Source: Prochilodus magdalenae
Lineage: Eukaryota; Chordata; Actinopteri; Characiformes; Prochilodontidae
NCBI GenBank assembly: GCA_024036415.1
Contig: JAMWET010001336.1
Coordinates: forward strand, 173,501 to 237,500
Direction of reading: 5' to 3'
DNA: 64,000 bases
How positions within the stretch are numbered: position 1 is the stretch's first letter; the number at the start of each line of letters is the position of its first letter. Below are positions 29,700 to 41,325 of this stretch, piece after piece. The translations under genes and the position numbers were made by a program. Under the pieces are notes generated by a model. The model was given only the letters and a program-made list of their open reading frames with translations. It did not search any database and was not told the origin of the DNA.

Positions 29700-30250
29700 C
29701 AATCCCATAAATGCAGAAAATCAGATTATGTCGCTAATCCGATCAAGGTGTTTGCATGCACTTGAGTAATCAGATAATGGGGAAACTCTAGGTCTACACG
29801 AGTCAGGCAGTAATCGGATTTCTGCTTCACAAGCGGCCAATGAACTCACAGAATAAGATATGACCTAAACACATAATGTAGGTTTTCTTTTGAATATAGA
29901 ATCTTATTACCTAAAAATATGTACGTATATCATCCAGAAGGTAAATCCTGCAGGTCATTTCAGCATTGATGTGGTTTGTACGCACCTCATGGTTCCTGTG
30001 TTAAACACTGTTCATCTGTTTCCACACAAGCATAGGCGTAGACATCTGAAAGAAATCAGAGTAAGGGGTCTACATAGACTGGGAAACCTGATTCCTGTGC
30101 AGAACTTCAACTTTCCTAGACATTTCTGATCTGAAGGAAGTAATCCAAGTATGGTACAGATTACGTGACCACTTGCATAACCAAATGCAGCTGCAGAAAT
30201 GCGATTCTGATCAGATTAAGCGCATGTAAACACACTGACTGATGCCTACA
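29700..30250 (+). mobile_element. MITE-like repeat with TGTTTGCATGCACTTG / GCGCATGTAAACACA ends
   Basis: The left edge CAAGGTGTTTGCATGCACTT and right edge AAGCGCATGTAAACACACTG are imperfect inverted repeats. The interior segment near 30022-30109 (CTGAAAGAAATCAGAGTAAG) recurs at 32438-32523, showing a dispersed family. No coding. Confidence 0.55.
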
Positions 30251-30599
30251 TTAAATTAAGCAATGCTAGCAAGAAGCCAGTTAGCTATTTAGCTTGCTCA
30301 TGTCATTTTTAGAATAGTGAACCTTATGATCAGTGTACCGGATTGAACAAACTACTGTCCTGTGGTGGTCCTGACTTTTGATGCATGCAGGTGGGATAAC
30401 AAAGTATACAGAGAGTCAGATGGACTACAGTCTGTAGCTGTAGAACTACAGATTGTCCTATATGGTGCATTGAGCTGATCAATAGATACACAGAGGGGGA
30501 CCTAATGAAACGTTCAGTCAGTGTACGCTGTGAAACGTTTCAGTTGAAAACACAGTGTGTTATTATATAGTTCTGTTGGTGTTATATAGCTTTATTATG
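30251..30599. other. No gene recognised
   Basis: Unassigned sequence. Confidence 0.3.
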
Positions 30600-30955
30600 C
30601 AGACGGATAAGGTGACGGTTTTATGGAAAATGAGACTCGTTAGATTTACCGTTGGACCACTTTGGAGAGACGGATGTGTTGGTGCTTTCGTCTAGCAGAG
30701 CTACTGGTTATTTGAAATGAATCATTTCTGTGATTGTATTTAGTCCTGTAATTAAGGATTCATTCAGTAATGCGTTTAAATGATTCACAGTGTGGGCTAA
30801 TGACTGGACCTGGTTTATTTGCTGCCCAGTAATGTATTTATGTCGCCGAGCCTATATCGCTGAGCTTACTCAGCTCGGAAAATTTGTGGTGCCATCTCTA
30901 GGATAGTTGGCAATAACTCTAGCGTCACCCCTGCTGCCACCATATCACGCTGATA
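30600..30955 (-). repeat. Right arm of a 3.3-kb inverted repeat
   Basis: Reverse-complement match to 27600-27830. This arm carries an extra segment (about 30745-30875) missing on the left. The outer boundary is marked by TATATCC / TATATATT on the two sides. Confidence 0.75.
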
Positions 30956-31100
30956 TATCCCTACCCATATGTATATTGTAGTTATGTGGGCCTGTTTGTT
31001 TTTGTTTATTTCATCAGGTTTCAATGCCAGATTCATCTGAGTGGGCTTCACTGCCGTGTCCCTTTGTATCTTGTATCTAAATGTATATATATATATATAG

Positions 31101-31345
31101 TCATGGTCCCAAGAAAAACATGTATCTCCACTTTTGTTGATTTTTACTTTTTTGCATCATTTGATCACATGAGCTGCTGTTTACACTGTGTGGAAATTTC
31201 CTGAAGAATGGACCAACAGAAATGGCCCAAAACTGCTTGGAAAGATGTCTGGTTCCATTGACTTCTATTCAAATTAAATGACGTTTTTGGCCTCTGTTGT
31301 AAAGTTGCCATTTGGAGATACCTGTTTTTCTTTGGACAGCGATGA
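31101..31345. mobile_element. 245-bp MITE with ~30-bp TIRs flanked by TA repeats
   Basis: Left TIR 31101-31130 (TCATGGTCCCAAGAAAAACA, TGTATCTCCA) pairs with the reverse complement of 31313-31345 (TCATCGCTGTCCAAAGAAAA, ACAGGTATCTCCA), with a few mismatches. TATATATA flanks both sides. Interior relatives occur at 21290-21480 and weakly at about 14320. Confidence 0.8.
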
Positions 31346-31794
31346 TATATAAATACAAAAGTCAGAGACCACCAGTCTGTTGGCTGGATGGTAGTCTGAT
31401 GGATGAGTCTGGGATTGGGTTTGGTAGATGAATCCAGGAGAACCTACCGGAACAAGTAGTAATGCTGACAGTAAAGTGTGATGGAGCAGGGGTAATAGGG
31501 CTGGAGCTGTTTTTCAGAGTTTGGGCTCGGACCCTTAGATTCAATGAAGGGAAGCACCCACCACGCCAAAACACTCAAAACACACTAATACCCAAGTTCA
31601 ACTTCCAAAAGGCTTTACTGTCATTTCAGCTACATTCATACAATCCATACAATTGGGGGTTTACTATGAACCAAAGCCCACCCAACGCTGTGTCCTGTGC
31701 CGATTTTATTGTCCTGGGTATAGTCATATGTCAGTATAGCCATAGGATAGCAGTATACATACAAATGAATCAATATACATGAAGTGGTGTTACC
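31346..31794. other. No gene recognised
   Basis: Unassigned; ORFs of 70-106 codons have no known motif. The right part could belong to the transposon remnant that follows. Confidence 0.3.
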
Positions 31795-32160
31795 TCAGGG
31801 GGACGGCATTGGAAAGCCCCCACCTGTATGGGTAGTGACAGGTTGAACACGGGTCAACTTGCTCATGGCAGGGCGACGTGAATTATTGGAGTTTGTATGT
31901 GGCATGATAGGGTAAAAGCTCAACTGGGCACAACTTGCAGGGCACACCATGTGTTGGAACTCTCCAGAATGCTCCTGGAACCAGTTCTGGACAACCTGGG
32001 CCAGTGGACCCAACCCATGCCATGACAACACAATCCACACCAGTATGGAACCATTAGCAGCCTGCTCAGTGCCTTTGTTGACAACTGGGGTCCATGAATT
32101 CATGGCGTCTGCACTGCATAGGAACCCTACCATCAGCCCCATACAGCGGGTGATATGCAT
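31795..32160 (-). pseudogene. Tc1-like transposase remnant with internal deletion
   Basis: The 121-codon minus frame reads NGSILVWIVLSWHGLGPLAQ followed directly by VVQNWFQEHSGEFQHMVCPA. In intact family members the 'llVWG.fSwhglGPLv' block is separated from 'iVqeWFeEH..dF..l.WPa.SPDLNPIEH' by about 60 residues including the second catalytic aspartate. Here that stretch is missing and the SPDLNPIEH motif has been replaced. It cannot encode an active enzyme. Confidence 0.6.
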
Positions 32161-32429
32161 ATGTTGCCAGTCTTCTATGCTCGAGCCCAGGTGAGGTGAT
32201 GGTATATTAGTGTAGCGCTGGTGGTGTTAACAGAGGCAGGTATGTCAGTGTGACATACAAAGCGATGGACGTTAACTTGACGCATGTGTCGCTCAGTGAA
32301 AGATCCTTTTAGTGTTTGAGAAAAAGCTCTGTACGCTGGAGCACAGCTGCTCTGTCCTCCCAGTTGTCGTTGTGCCAAGCAAAGATGGCACAATGGCTAA
32401 GAGACTAAAATCTCGCCTGTGCCAAGCTT

Positions 32430-32530
32430 CGTGGTCTGTTTTCACACATGCATAGAACTAGAATTCTGAAAGAAATCAGAGTAAGGTGTCTACATACACT
32501 GAGGAACCTGATTTCCATGCAGAAGAAGAA
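32430..32530 (+). mobile_element. Fragment of the MITE-like repeat at 29700-30250
   Basis: GAAAGAAATCAGAGTAAGGT and CTACATACACTGAGGAACCT match the segment at 30045-30095. Confidence 0.55.
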
Positions 32531-32846
32531 GGCCCAGCAGCACCCAATGCACAACATCACATTGCCAACCCCCAGCAGTATACTATTTGGGTGGAGACTA
32601 ATGTAACTCTTTACATGATATCTACACCAACAAGTACCAAAGAAAAGCAGGACCAATGGACACAAGACAGAGCCCAGCATATATGAGGTAGAAGCCCTAT
32701 CACCATTAAACGGAATACAGTGTTGGGTGGGTGTAAGCAGCAGACGCTGTTAAGGATGCAGCATCTCAGACATTAATATGGAGCTGCAGGAAGCAGGGAG
32801 GGAGGAGGCGTCCCTTAGATGTATACTTGTGTGTTTACATTAAGGA
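32531..32846. other. No gene recognised
   Basis: Unassigned sequence. Confidence 0.3.
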
Positions 32847-33080
32847 ATCTGTCAGTTCAGTCTCCGGGAGTTAATGAATCTACAGGCTCGTGAAAAGACA
32901 CTGTTGCACAGTCGGGCTATGAGAGCCCGAAAGAGGACAATTCATGTGAGGGCTGTGTGTGGTAATCTACAATGCTGGTGGCTTTGCAGATGCAGCGTGT
33001 GGTGTAACTCTCCATGATGGAAGGAGCTGTCGTCAGTATTTGCTGGAGGGTCTTGCAATTAAACCCGCTACTCAACACAG
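32847..33080 (-). pseudogene. LINE ORF2 3' fragment
   Basis: The minus frame reads LQQILTTAPSIMESYTTRCI and then CKATSIVDYHTQPSHELSSF. In teleost LINE polyproteins a segment 'iMe.YTTRCICKATSIVdD.tHPSHelF..LPSGkRfRsI.ARsarLcNSFfPkAirLLN' ends ORF2. The remainder of this pattern is visible after a frame break (RLCNSVFSRACRF, plus-strand about 32880-32925), ending near GACTGAACTGA. It is a 5'-truncated, frameshifted insertion. Confidence 0.65.
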
Positions 33081-33423
33081 GAAAATACACTGAACACATA
33101 CATCTTAACTTAGACACAGCGACATGGGAAGCACCTCCCAGGAATCTACGGGGCATGGCCACAGCACAGCTCCACTTCACAAGCTTCGAGAGGCCAGCGT
33201 CAGCCAGCTTGAGCCAAGTCCCTGGGTGTGCACACAGTCCTGTCCAGCACTAACGCCGCAGGGCGCTAGATCCTCTGCAGCGAGTACCCCCAGTCCATGC
33301 CCGGGGCCGGATCCTCATTGCCACAGCTGTTCCTGAGCATGGTGAAACCCACAGCGAGGTGTGTCAAGTCAAGCACACCTAGTCGTTGTTGAGATATCAG
33401 TGGGCTCATAATGGCAGGTCAAT
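33081..33423. other. No gene recognised; GC-rich patch 33140-33350
   Basis: Open frames exist on the plus strand (33014-33253 and 33124-33336), but neither resembles a known protein. It could be a further diverged part of the LINE or unique DNA. Confidence 0.3.
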
Positions 33424-33640
33424 AAATGATGACTGAGCTACACATACAGGGGTCTGTCTCTCAGTATGGTGTCGGACCGCCATGTTTGGTAACCCAACGT
33501 GCCAGACGTCTCAGTTTGGAGCTGTAGAGGTTCCTAATGGTGTCCTGTGATAATCCATCCCATGCAGCTTGAACATCCTCACACAGTTCCTGATTTCCAG
33601 ATGTTGCAGTAGGGGTGGAGGTGGAGTGATGTGGTCAGCT
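33424..33640 (-). mobile_element. Tc1-like deleted element, copy 3 (partial)
   Basis: Matches 12940-13140: GAGCTACACATACAGGGGTC, TCAGTATGGTGTCGGACCGC, CATCCCATGCAGCTTGAACA. Breaks off near GGTGGAGGTGGAGTGA. Confidence 0.7.
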
Positions 33641-33884
33641 CTGGCAGGAGTATCCAGATAAGCATTGTCCTGTGGAATAGTCCTCCGAAGTGTGTGTTCC
33701 AAAAAGCTAGAGCCACTAGTTGGGGGTCCTAATGAAAGTAAGGTGCGCTATCAAAGGGTCTCTAATGAAGACCAAAGGCCATCTGCCATCAAACGGAACT
33801 GGAACTCGCACCATGACACCAGGCATTCTGGACGTCTGGGGAATCGAACCCAGGCCGATGGGTCATTATCATCTACAGACAGAA
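33641..33884. other. Unassigned spacer between two Tc1-like copies
   Basis: No gene. A reverse B-box-like GGAATCGAACCC lies at about 33840, but no A box is present. Confidence 0.3.
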
Positions 33885-34330
33885 GCCTTTCTCTCAGTAT
33901 GGCGTCGGGCCGCCGTGTTTGCTAACCCTACACGCCAGACGTCTCGGTATGGAGCTGTAGAGGTTCCTAATGGTGTCCTGTGATAATCCATCCCATGCAG
34001 CTTGAACATCCTCACACAGTTCCTGCAGATGGTGCGGTAGGGGTGGAGGTGGAGGGACGCCAGGCCTTCTGGACGAGTCAACAGACCGTTCATCTCGGTG
34101 CTGACCACGGTGCCTCCACACACGGATTCGTTGGGCGTCTCCATCAAGACTAAAGTGGGACTCGTCACTGAAGATGACCCTCTGCCATGACGTGGTGACG
34201 TGGTGTTAAGGACAGTCGTGGTAACGGTCTGTGTGCATGTAGTCCTGCGTGGTGCAGCCGTCTGCCAATGGAGCTGCACTACCAGAATGACTCCTGGAGG
34301 ACACCACTGCTCGCTGGATGGCTGTAATGG
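33885..34330 (-). mobile_element. Tc1-like deleted element, copy 4
   Basis: Near-complete match in the same orientation as 12960-13440, with TCTCAGTATGGCGTCGGGCC, TTCATCTCGGTGCTGACCAC, CACGGATTCGTTGGGCGTCT and AGGACACCACTGCTCGCTGG. The minus strand retains LQELCEDVQAAWDGLSQDTI, the transposase C-terminus. Confidence 0.75.
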
Positions 34331-35330
34331 TGGCTTGTGGGCCAGTCAGGTACAGCCATTCCTTGCTTATGTCACTTGAAGCTTCAATCATTAGCTGGTC
34401 TCATGATGTTAAAGCTACCCACCAAGTTTCATTCCTATATGTGCACCTATGAGCTCCATGTTCACTTTGCACCTACAGGAAGTGGAACAACAGCTGGACG
34501 TTTTATATTAGCACCACGTGTCTCTTATATTCTCCTCTCCTGCCTCAGCACTGTCGCTCTTGTGATAATGTCATGTAGATGACTCCCTTCAAGCTTGTCA
34601 GACGTGTTGCCAGAAAATCATGTGGGCTGTGGGGTGAGATAATGTAATGAAACGTTCCTGTCGCTGCTCACCACTTGAAAAGGACTGAAGGTCTTATCTC
34701 AGATACCGCTGCCATTCCAGCACGCTATCATGTCAGAACGTGTGCCTGCTACGTTGGCCTGTTCTTGAGAAATATGCCAATTTCACATTTTGCTTAGCTC
34801 CTTTTTTTTTCCTCTGTGAAACACATATTCCTAATTCGATTGCAAATTGGGCAATTGGCAAATGCAAAGTGGTGGCGAATGGAGCAGTTGGCAAATGGAG
34901 ATCGCGGGAAAGCTGATAAGATGGCTTTCGCCGTGCGCCTCCGCTGGGGATATAACGTCTGGGTAAACGTCTCCTGCCAGCGTGGATGGTCATGTTCAAA
35001 ACTGCTCTCCCGGCAAAGGAGTGGGCACATGTCACGCGAGGACATCTCAATTATACCGGTAAGTAAATCAGCATGGGATGTTCTTTTCCAGCCTGGAGGG
35101 CCCGTCGCTAAGCAATTCTCCAGCTGGGGGAATCCTATAAAGGTCAGAACATATGCATTTACATATATCAGCTGATAGCACTTTAGCCCCGCCCATTTGT
35201 GATAAAGTTGAAAGGAGTGTTGGGTGACGTTCTCTATGAAGCCTGGGTTCATTGGTTATTACAGGTGCATGCTTTGTAGCCTGGGAACAAGGCATTTTTA
35301 TTATGCTTCATAAGGCTGTAATAACTGCTG
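34331..35330. other. Mostly unique block; no gene recognised
   Basis: The plus ORF 34816-35175 (119 codons) has no known motif. A strong donor-like site CCG/GTAAGT lies at about 35058, preceded by a T-rich tract at 34797-34815, so a small exon cannot be excluded. Short direct repeats GCAATTGGCAAATG and GCAGTTGGCAAATG occur at 34850-34900. Confidence 0.3.
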
Positions 35331-35750
35331 TTATAATGCTTTATTAAGGGGACCTGTTATGCCTTTAGCTTGTAGTGTTGTACCTGTTATGCCTTTAGCG
35401 TGTAGTGTTGTACCTCATGTAACAGTTTTCCAGAGTTCTAAATCCCAAAGTACATGCCAGCTTGAGAAACTCCCTGCCCTCTGAAGCACCTCATTAATAC
35501 TCCAGCCCTTCAATCTGTTGCATGATGATGTCATCTTGTAACATAGTCCTTAGTGCCCGCCTACTGCCAAGCTTAGTGTGCCCTCACAGAATGCAGAGAT
35601 AGCCTAACCAGTAAACACTCACCACTCTGAAACCGCCTGCTCTAGTCCAGCTTGCGAAGGTGGACCTACCAGCTTGTTCAACCAGACTTTCAGGATCGGA
35701 CTCTGAATCAAATAGATCTGACGCCATTGTAGGAACAGCCACAGCTGACT
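35331..35750. other. Unassigned, with a 38-bp tandem duplication
   Basis: ACCTGTTATGCCTTTAGCTT with GTAGTGTTGT is duplicated at about 35351-35413. No gene is seen. Confidence 0.4.
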
Positions 35751-35873
35751 CTTTAAGCCCCGCCTCCTGATGAGGCCAGTGTGGTTTAATTGTGCTTTGA
35801 TTGATCAGCTTGCCCACTCTGGGTGGGCTGACCAATCAAACACACCGGGCTCATCATGAGGCGGGGCTTAAAG
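35751..35873. repeat. Imperfect hairpin with CTTTAAGCCCCGCCTC arms
   Basis: 35751-35774 (CTTTAAGCCCCGCCTCCTGA, TGAG) pairs with 35850-35873. Further inward, GATTGATCAGC and GCCCACTCTG pair loosely with GGTGGGCTGACCAATC. This is probably a foldback repeat of a teleost MITE. Confidence 0.7.
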
Positions 35874-36659
35874 ACCCAGGAGTTCAGGGAAAATCAAAGT
35901 GTACAAGGACCATGAATTTATGAAGTATCATATTTATATTTATTCTATTTATTACAAACACAAAACATCACAGACATTCCAAGCGCCATTACTGAGCGGC
36001 CTTTAATAAAGGGTGACTGAAATGTTAGATGCTTATAAAGCATTGTTTCTCATTATTAAGGCACTTATAAGCTACTGAATGAGCCGCAATAGAACCAATC
36101 AGATCGGAGCTCATTTACATCTTCAAGGCACAGTAATAAATTCAAACAGAGCTTTAGAAAATCTAAATCCAAAAGAACTGGAATCCGCGAAAAGAGAGAG
36201 AGAAAAATAGGGCTCCCAGGAGCGTTCGTGGGAGCAGTGCCGTAGATAAACCGCTCCTGGTTTCCTAAAGAACCTTTCAGTGGAGTGGGTGGTTCTTTAA
36301 AAGAGCACTCCAGCGTTCCTCACCCGCTCGGCTGCACGTGTGGCTCTTCAGAGCAGCTTGTAGCATGTATGTACATACGGTGACTGTGTGAAAGCCTCCA
36401 GACTGAATCACCACACGCGGTGCAGCGGTGTTTAAGGAGCGATGGTAAACGTTTGACTGCACACACGACCGCACCTTCCTCACATCTCTAATGGGTCTGA
36501 AGAGAGGTCCGTGGACATGCTACCACGAGAGCTGGGCTCGCTAATCCTACTGAGAGAGGTGCACGTGAACCTCCGAACCAAACAACACAATGCATTATGG
36601 GTATCCTCTGTTCCACAGGGTGCCTCGGTTATGCACTACTTATGGTGGTCCATTGTTGG
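35874..36659. other. No gene recognised
   Basis: Unassigned. A short GAGAGAGAGA run lies at about 36192. The minus ORF 36277-36483 has no known motif. Confidence 0.3.
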
Positions 36660-38200
36660 AACGTTTGATTGCACTGGATAACAGCTATAATGCACTATGG
36701 TAATTATGAGATGATAATTCTGAGATAGTAAGTCATACTTATGAGCTGCTAAATGGTAATTATCTGAGCATTAGATGATAATGTGACACATTGAATCATA
36801 AATCTGAGATAATAAGATATTAATATGTCAGAATTACAAGACCGTTAGACATAATTATGAGGTCATAGATCTCATAATCATGAGATACTAGCTCATAATG
36901 GTCAAATTCTAGATATGAGATTCTGAGTCTTTGTTTTGAGATGCTAAATGATAATTGTGAGACACTAAGCCATTATGAGATGCTAAGTCATAATCACAAG
37001 ACATAATTAGTCATAATTATGAAATACTAAGTCATAAGATACTAAGTCTTTATTATGAGTCATTATAACGAGATCCTGGGTAATGAGATACAAAGAGGTA
37101 ATTGTGAGATTCTAAATGAAAATTATGAGACATTAAGTCATACTTCTGAGATACTCAGTGATAATTACAAGATTATAAATGATCAAAGTCATAATTATAA
37201 CAATGTAGTCATCAATATGAGATATTAAGTTAAATTATGAGTAACTAAGCCATTAATATGGCATACCTAGCTATTATTATAGAATACAAAGTCATTATAA
37301 TGAGAAGCTAAATAATAATTATGACATAATAAGTCATTATTTGGAGATGCTACATCACTATTACTAGATGGTGAGTCTTTATAATTAGATACTAATTCAT
37401 AAATTATAAGACAATTAGGACTAATATGAGATATTAAGTTGTTATTAGACACTACTGCATTGTTATGACATAACAAGTGCATTATAAGTGATAACTATGA
37501 AACACTCATATGAGATACTAAGTCATAATCATAAGACAGTTATTCATATGAGATATTAAGTCAATATTATGAGATAATACGTCATTAACATGAGATACTA
37601 AGTCATAATTATAATGAAGTTAGTCATTTATATGAGATATTAGGCAATATTATGAGATAATAAGTCACTAATATGAGACACTAAATCATAATTATTAGAC
37701 AGTCATTTATATGAGATATTAGGCAATATTATGAGATAATAAGTCATAAACATGAGATACTAAGTCATAATTATAATAAAGTTAGGCATTCATATGAGAT
37801 ATTAAGTCAATATTTTGAGTTAATAGGTCATTAACATGAGATACTAAGTCATAATTATAATAAAGTTAGGCATTCATATGAGATATTAAATCAATATTAT
37901 GAGATACTAAGTCATAATCATAAGACAGTTATTCATATGAGATATTACGGCAATATTATGAGATAATAAGTCACTAATAAGAGATACTAAATCATAATTA
38001 TTAGACAGTCATTTATATGAGATATTAGGCAATATTATGAGATAATAAGTCATAAACATGAGATGCTAAGTCATAATTATAATAAAGTTAGGCATTCATA
38101 TGAGATATTAAATCAATATTATGAGATAATAAGTGCTTCTTATGACACACTAATTCATTACTATGAGATACTTATGTAATACTCATAATTATGAGAAACA
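36660..38200. repeat. AT-rich minisatellite (TATGAGATACTAAGTCATAAT)
   Basis: About 1.5 kb of diverged units related to ATGAGATACTAAGTCATAAT and ATGAGATATTAAGTCAATAT. A higher-order block of about 100 bp (CATTCATATGAGATATTA, GAGATAATAAGTCA, TAAGTCATAATTATAATAAA) repeats best between about 37500 and 38130. No ORF. Confidence 0.85.
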
Positions 38201-38342
38201 CCATTAGGGCACATCACATGGCCTGATTGGTGGAAACTGAGTGAGTAGCTGATCTTAAGTAGGAACTGGAGGAGTAAAGGAGTAGACCCGGAGCCGGGCT
38301 GGCCTCATCTGCAGATATTATTACTGGAGTATTATTTACTCC

Positions 38343-38891
38343 TCACGGAGGAAAAACGCTGGAGTGAAAAGCAGGAGCATCCATCGACGCCATAAACCCA
38401 GCGAGCTGGGCTGGGAAGAAAGCCACTTGTTTAAATCTGCCACGAGAGGAGTTACGCCGTGTGCACATCCCCTTTGGCAGGGGTAAAATCATTTCAGCGA
38501 TTTCAGGCACCAGATCTGGAGCGTTCCCTGAGCTGCCTTGTTCCTTATCACTGTGTGTGAAGTGCACCAGGCTTCGTTTCTTAGCGTGATGCAGCATCTG
38601 TGTCTCCCGGGCGAACCGTGCGAGCTGACTGAGGCTGCAGTAAGTAAGTGTTGTTATGTTTTTAATCTGAGCCATGTGATACACCCCCTGGTACTCAGGG
38701 CGTCCCATCGGGGCGGACCACGCCAGCGTTGGGGGTTTGAACTCACTTGTCATATCTGCACTGGTGCTGGCTGCAGGGGGGACGAGGTGTTTGCTGTTCA
38801 ACACCAGGTCATCCAATGCTTTCCTAGTTTGGTAGGTCTTCCAGGCGTTAACTGAGATCTCATGGTGTGCATCAAATACACCAGACACCAT
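38343..38891 (-). CDS. Unrecognised 182-codon ORF, the only long non-repetitive frame
   Basis: The frame starts at ATG (38891) with MVSGVFDAHHEISVNAWKTY and ends FHSSVFPP before a TGA. Composition is protein-like (LDDLVLNSKHLVPPAAST, HAKKRSLVHFTHSDKEQGSS, LVPEIAEMILPLPKGM), with no simple repeats, membrane segment or signal peptide. I do not recognise a family. On the minus strand, CTTACTTACTGCAG before 38634 looks like a splice acceptor, so 38634-38343 could be a terminal exon. On the plus strand, the same point reads CTGCA/GTAAGT, a donor-like site ending the overlapping plus frame 38538-38855. It may be a real exon, a domesticated transposon piece, a conserved non-coding element, or chance. 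Confidence 0.25.
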   Translation of the reverse strand: MVSGVFDAHHEISVNAWKTYQTRKALDDLVLNSKHLVPPAASTSADMTSEFKPPTLAWSAPMGRPEYQGVYHMAQIKNITTLTYCSLSQLARFARETQMLHHAKKRSLVHFTHSDKEQGSSGNAPDLVPEIAEMILPLPKGMCTRRNSSRGRFKQVAFFPAQLAGFMASMDAPAFHSSVFPP

Positions 38892-39032
38892 TTAGGAACC
38901 GGGTCATTAGCAAACAAGACCTGATAACACAGCAAATACAGACACTTCATGTGACGGTGTTAAGTGTAGAGGTGAACCAAGTACATACACCATGTAGTGG
39001 AGTTAAAGTAGAGATAGTAAAATCACATGGCC
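38892..39032. other. Unassigned
   Basis: Unique sequence leading into the 54-bp satellite. Confidence 0.3.
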
Positions 39033-40935
39033 TAACGCATTACACTTACTGAGTTACTGTACACCGACACACTACTTACAGTACACTAACACATTACACT
39101 TACTGAGTTACTGTACACCGACACACTACTTACAGTACACTAACACATTACACTTACTGAGTTACTGTACACCGACACACTACTTACAGTACACTAACAC
39201 ATTACACTTACTGAGTTACTGTACACCGACACACTACTTACAGTACACTAACACATTACACTTACTGAGTTACTGTACACCAACACGCTACTTACAGTAC
39301 ACTAACACATTACACTTACTGAGTTACTGTACACCAACACGCTACTTACAGTACACTAACACATTACACTTACTGAGTTACTGTACACCAACACACTACT
39401 TACAGCACACTAACACATTACACTTACTGAGTTACTGTACACCAACACACTACTTACAGCACACTAACACATTACACTTACTGAGTTACTGTACACCGAC
39501 ACACTACTTACAGCACACTAACACATTACACTTACTGAGTTACTGTACACCGACACACTACTTACAGCACACTAACGCATTACACTTACTGAGTTACTGT
39601 ACACCGACACACTACTTACAGCACACTAACGCATTACACTTACTGAGTTACTGTACACCGACACACTACTTACAGTACACTAACACATTACACTTACTGA
39701 GTTACTGTACACCAACACGCTACTTACAGTACACTAACACATTACACTTACTGAGTTACTGTACACCAACACACTACTTACAGCACACTAACACATTACA
39801 CTTACTGAGTTACTGTACACCAACACACTACTTACAGCACACTAACACATTACACTTACTGAGTTACTGTACACTGACACACTACTTACAGCACACTAAC
39901 ACATTACACTTACTGAGTTACTGTACACCGACACACTACTTACAGTACACTAACACATTACACTTACTGAGTTACTGTACACCAACACACTACTTACAGC
40001 ACACTAACGCATTACACTTACTGAGTTACTGTACACCGACACACTACTTACAGTACACTAACACATTACACTTACTGAGTTACTGCACACCAACACACTA
40101 CTTACAGTACACTAACGCATTACACTTACTGAGTTACTGCACACCAACACACTACTTACAGTACACTAACGCATTACACTTACTGAGTTACTGCACACCG
40201 ACACACTACTTACAGTACACTAACACATTACACTTACTGAGTTACTGTACACCAACACACTACTTACATCCCACTAACGCATTACACTTACTGAGTTACT
40301 GTACACCGACACACTACTTACAGTACACTAACACATTACACTTACTGAGTTACTGTACACCGACACACTACTTACAGTACACTAACACATTACACTTACT
40401 GAGTTACTGTACACCAACACACTACTTACAGTACACTAACGCATTAAACTTACTGATTTACTGTACACCAACACGCTACTTACAGTACACTAACACATTA
40501 CACTTACTGAGTTACTGTACACCAACACACTGCTTACAGCACACTAACACATTACACTTACTGAGTTACTGTACACCAACACACTACTTACAGCACACTA
40601 ACACATTACACTTACTGAGTTACTGTACACCAACACACTACTTACAGCACACTAACACATTACACTTACTGAGTTACTGTACACTGACACACTACTTACA
40701 GCACACTAACACATTACACTTACTGAGTTACTGTACACCAACACGCTACTTACAGTACACTAACACATTACACTTACTGAGTTACTGTACACCAACACAC
40801 TACTTACAGTACACTAACACATTACACTTACTGAGTTACCGTACACCAACACACTACTTACAGCACACTAACACATTACACTTACTGAGTTACTGTACAC
40901 CGACACGGTACTTACAGCACACTAACACTTTACAC
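39033..40935 (+). repeat. 54-bp satellite, about 35 units
   Basis: The unit ACACATTACACTTACTGAGT, TACTGTACACCGACACACTA, CTTACAGTACACTA (54 bp) repeats with high identity. Variation is concentrated at a few sites: CCGACAC/CCAACAC, CACACTA/CACGCTA, CAGTACAC/CAGCACAC, ACACATT/ACGCATT and TGTACAC/TGCACAC. Series of variants recur in the same order, suggesting higher-order duplication. No open frame. Confidence 0.95.
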
Positions 40936-41250
40936 TGGGCCAGTGTTCTCAGGTCTTACAGGATCTGACAGCCGGTGTTGTAGAGACAAGCAGAGGCTAT
41001 TTATACTGGATGATAAGGTACGAACGCCGCTGTGCTCTGAAATCACCGCACATACAGACAGAACGGCAGGCTCGCTGAAACGCAGAGGATGAATATGACC
41101 TTTTCGGGGAAGCGAGTCAAGCCTGACACGGATTAAATTAATATCGCAAATCAGTTTGAGCGATTTGCTCATTTTGCACGACGCAGTGTTTTTATAAACT
41201 GAACGTGCTCCAAAAAAGGTAACCAGGCAACAGAGCTTGTGAGGTTATGA
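40936..41250. other. Unique block; candidate conserved non-coding element
   Basis: Contains GGATTAAATTAATATCGCAA and ATCAGTTTGAGCGATTTGCT. No repeat or coding signature is seen. Confidence 0.35.
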
Positions 41251-41325
41251 CCCTTTTTTTTTGGCGTGATGTCGTAGAGGAGAGTGCATATTTAAATTAG
41301 ATTAAAACCACTTGGGGTCTGAGCA

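Noticed and set aside
33835..33860. Another SINE head (GGAATCGAACCC, B-box-like)
   Set aside because: No A box at the expected distance and no SINE tail nearby.
34816..35175. 119-codon plus ORF as a gene
   Set aside because: No recognisable domain; only a donor-like GTAAGT supports it, which is too weak to call a gene.
39033..40935. CRISPR-like array of regular repeats
   Set aside because: There are no unique spacers between repeats; the 54-bp unit is continuous and the context is vertebrate.
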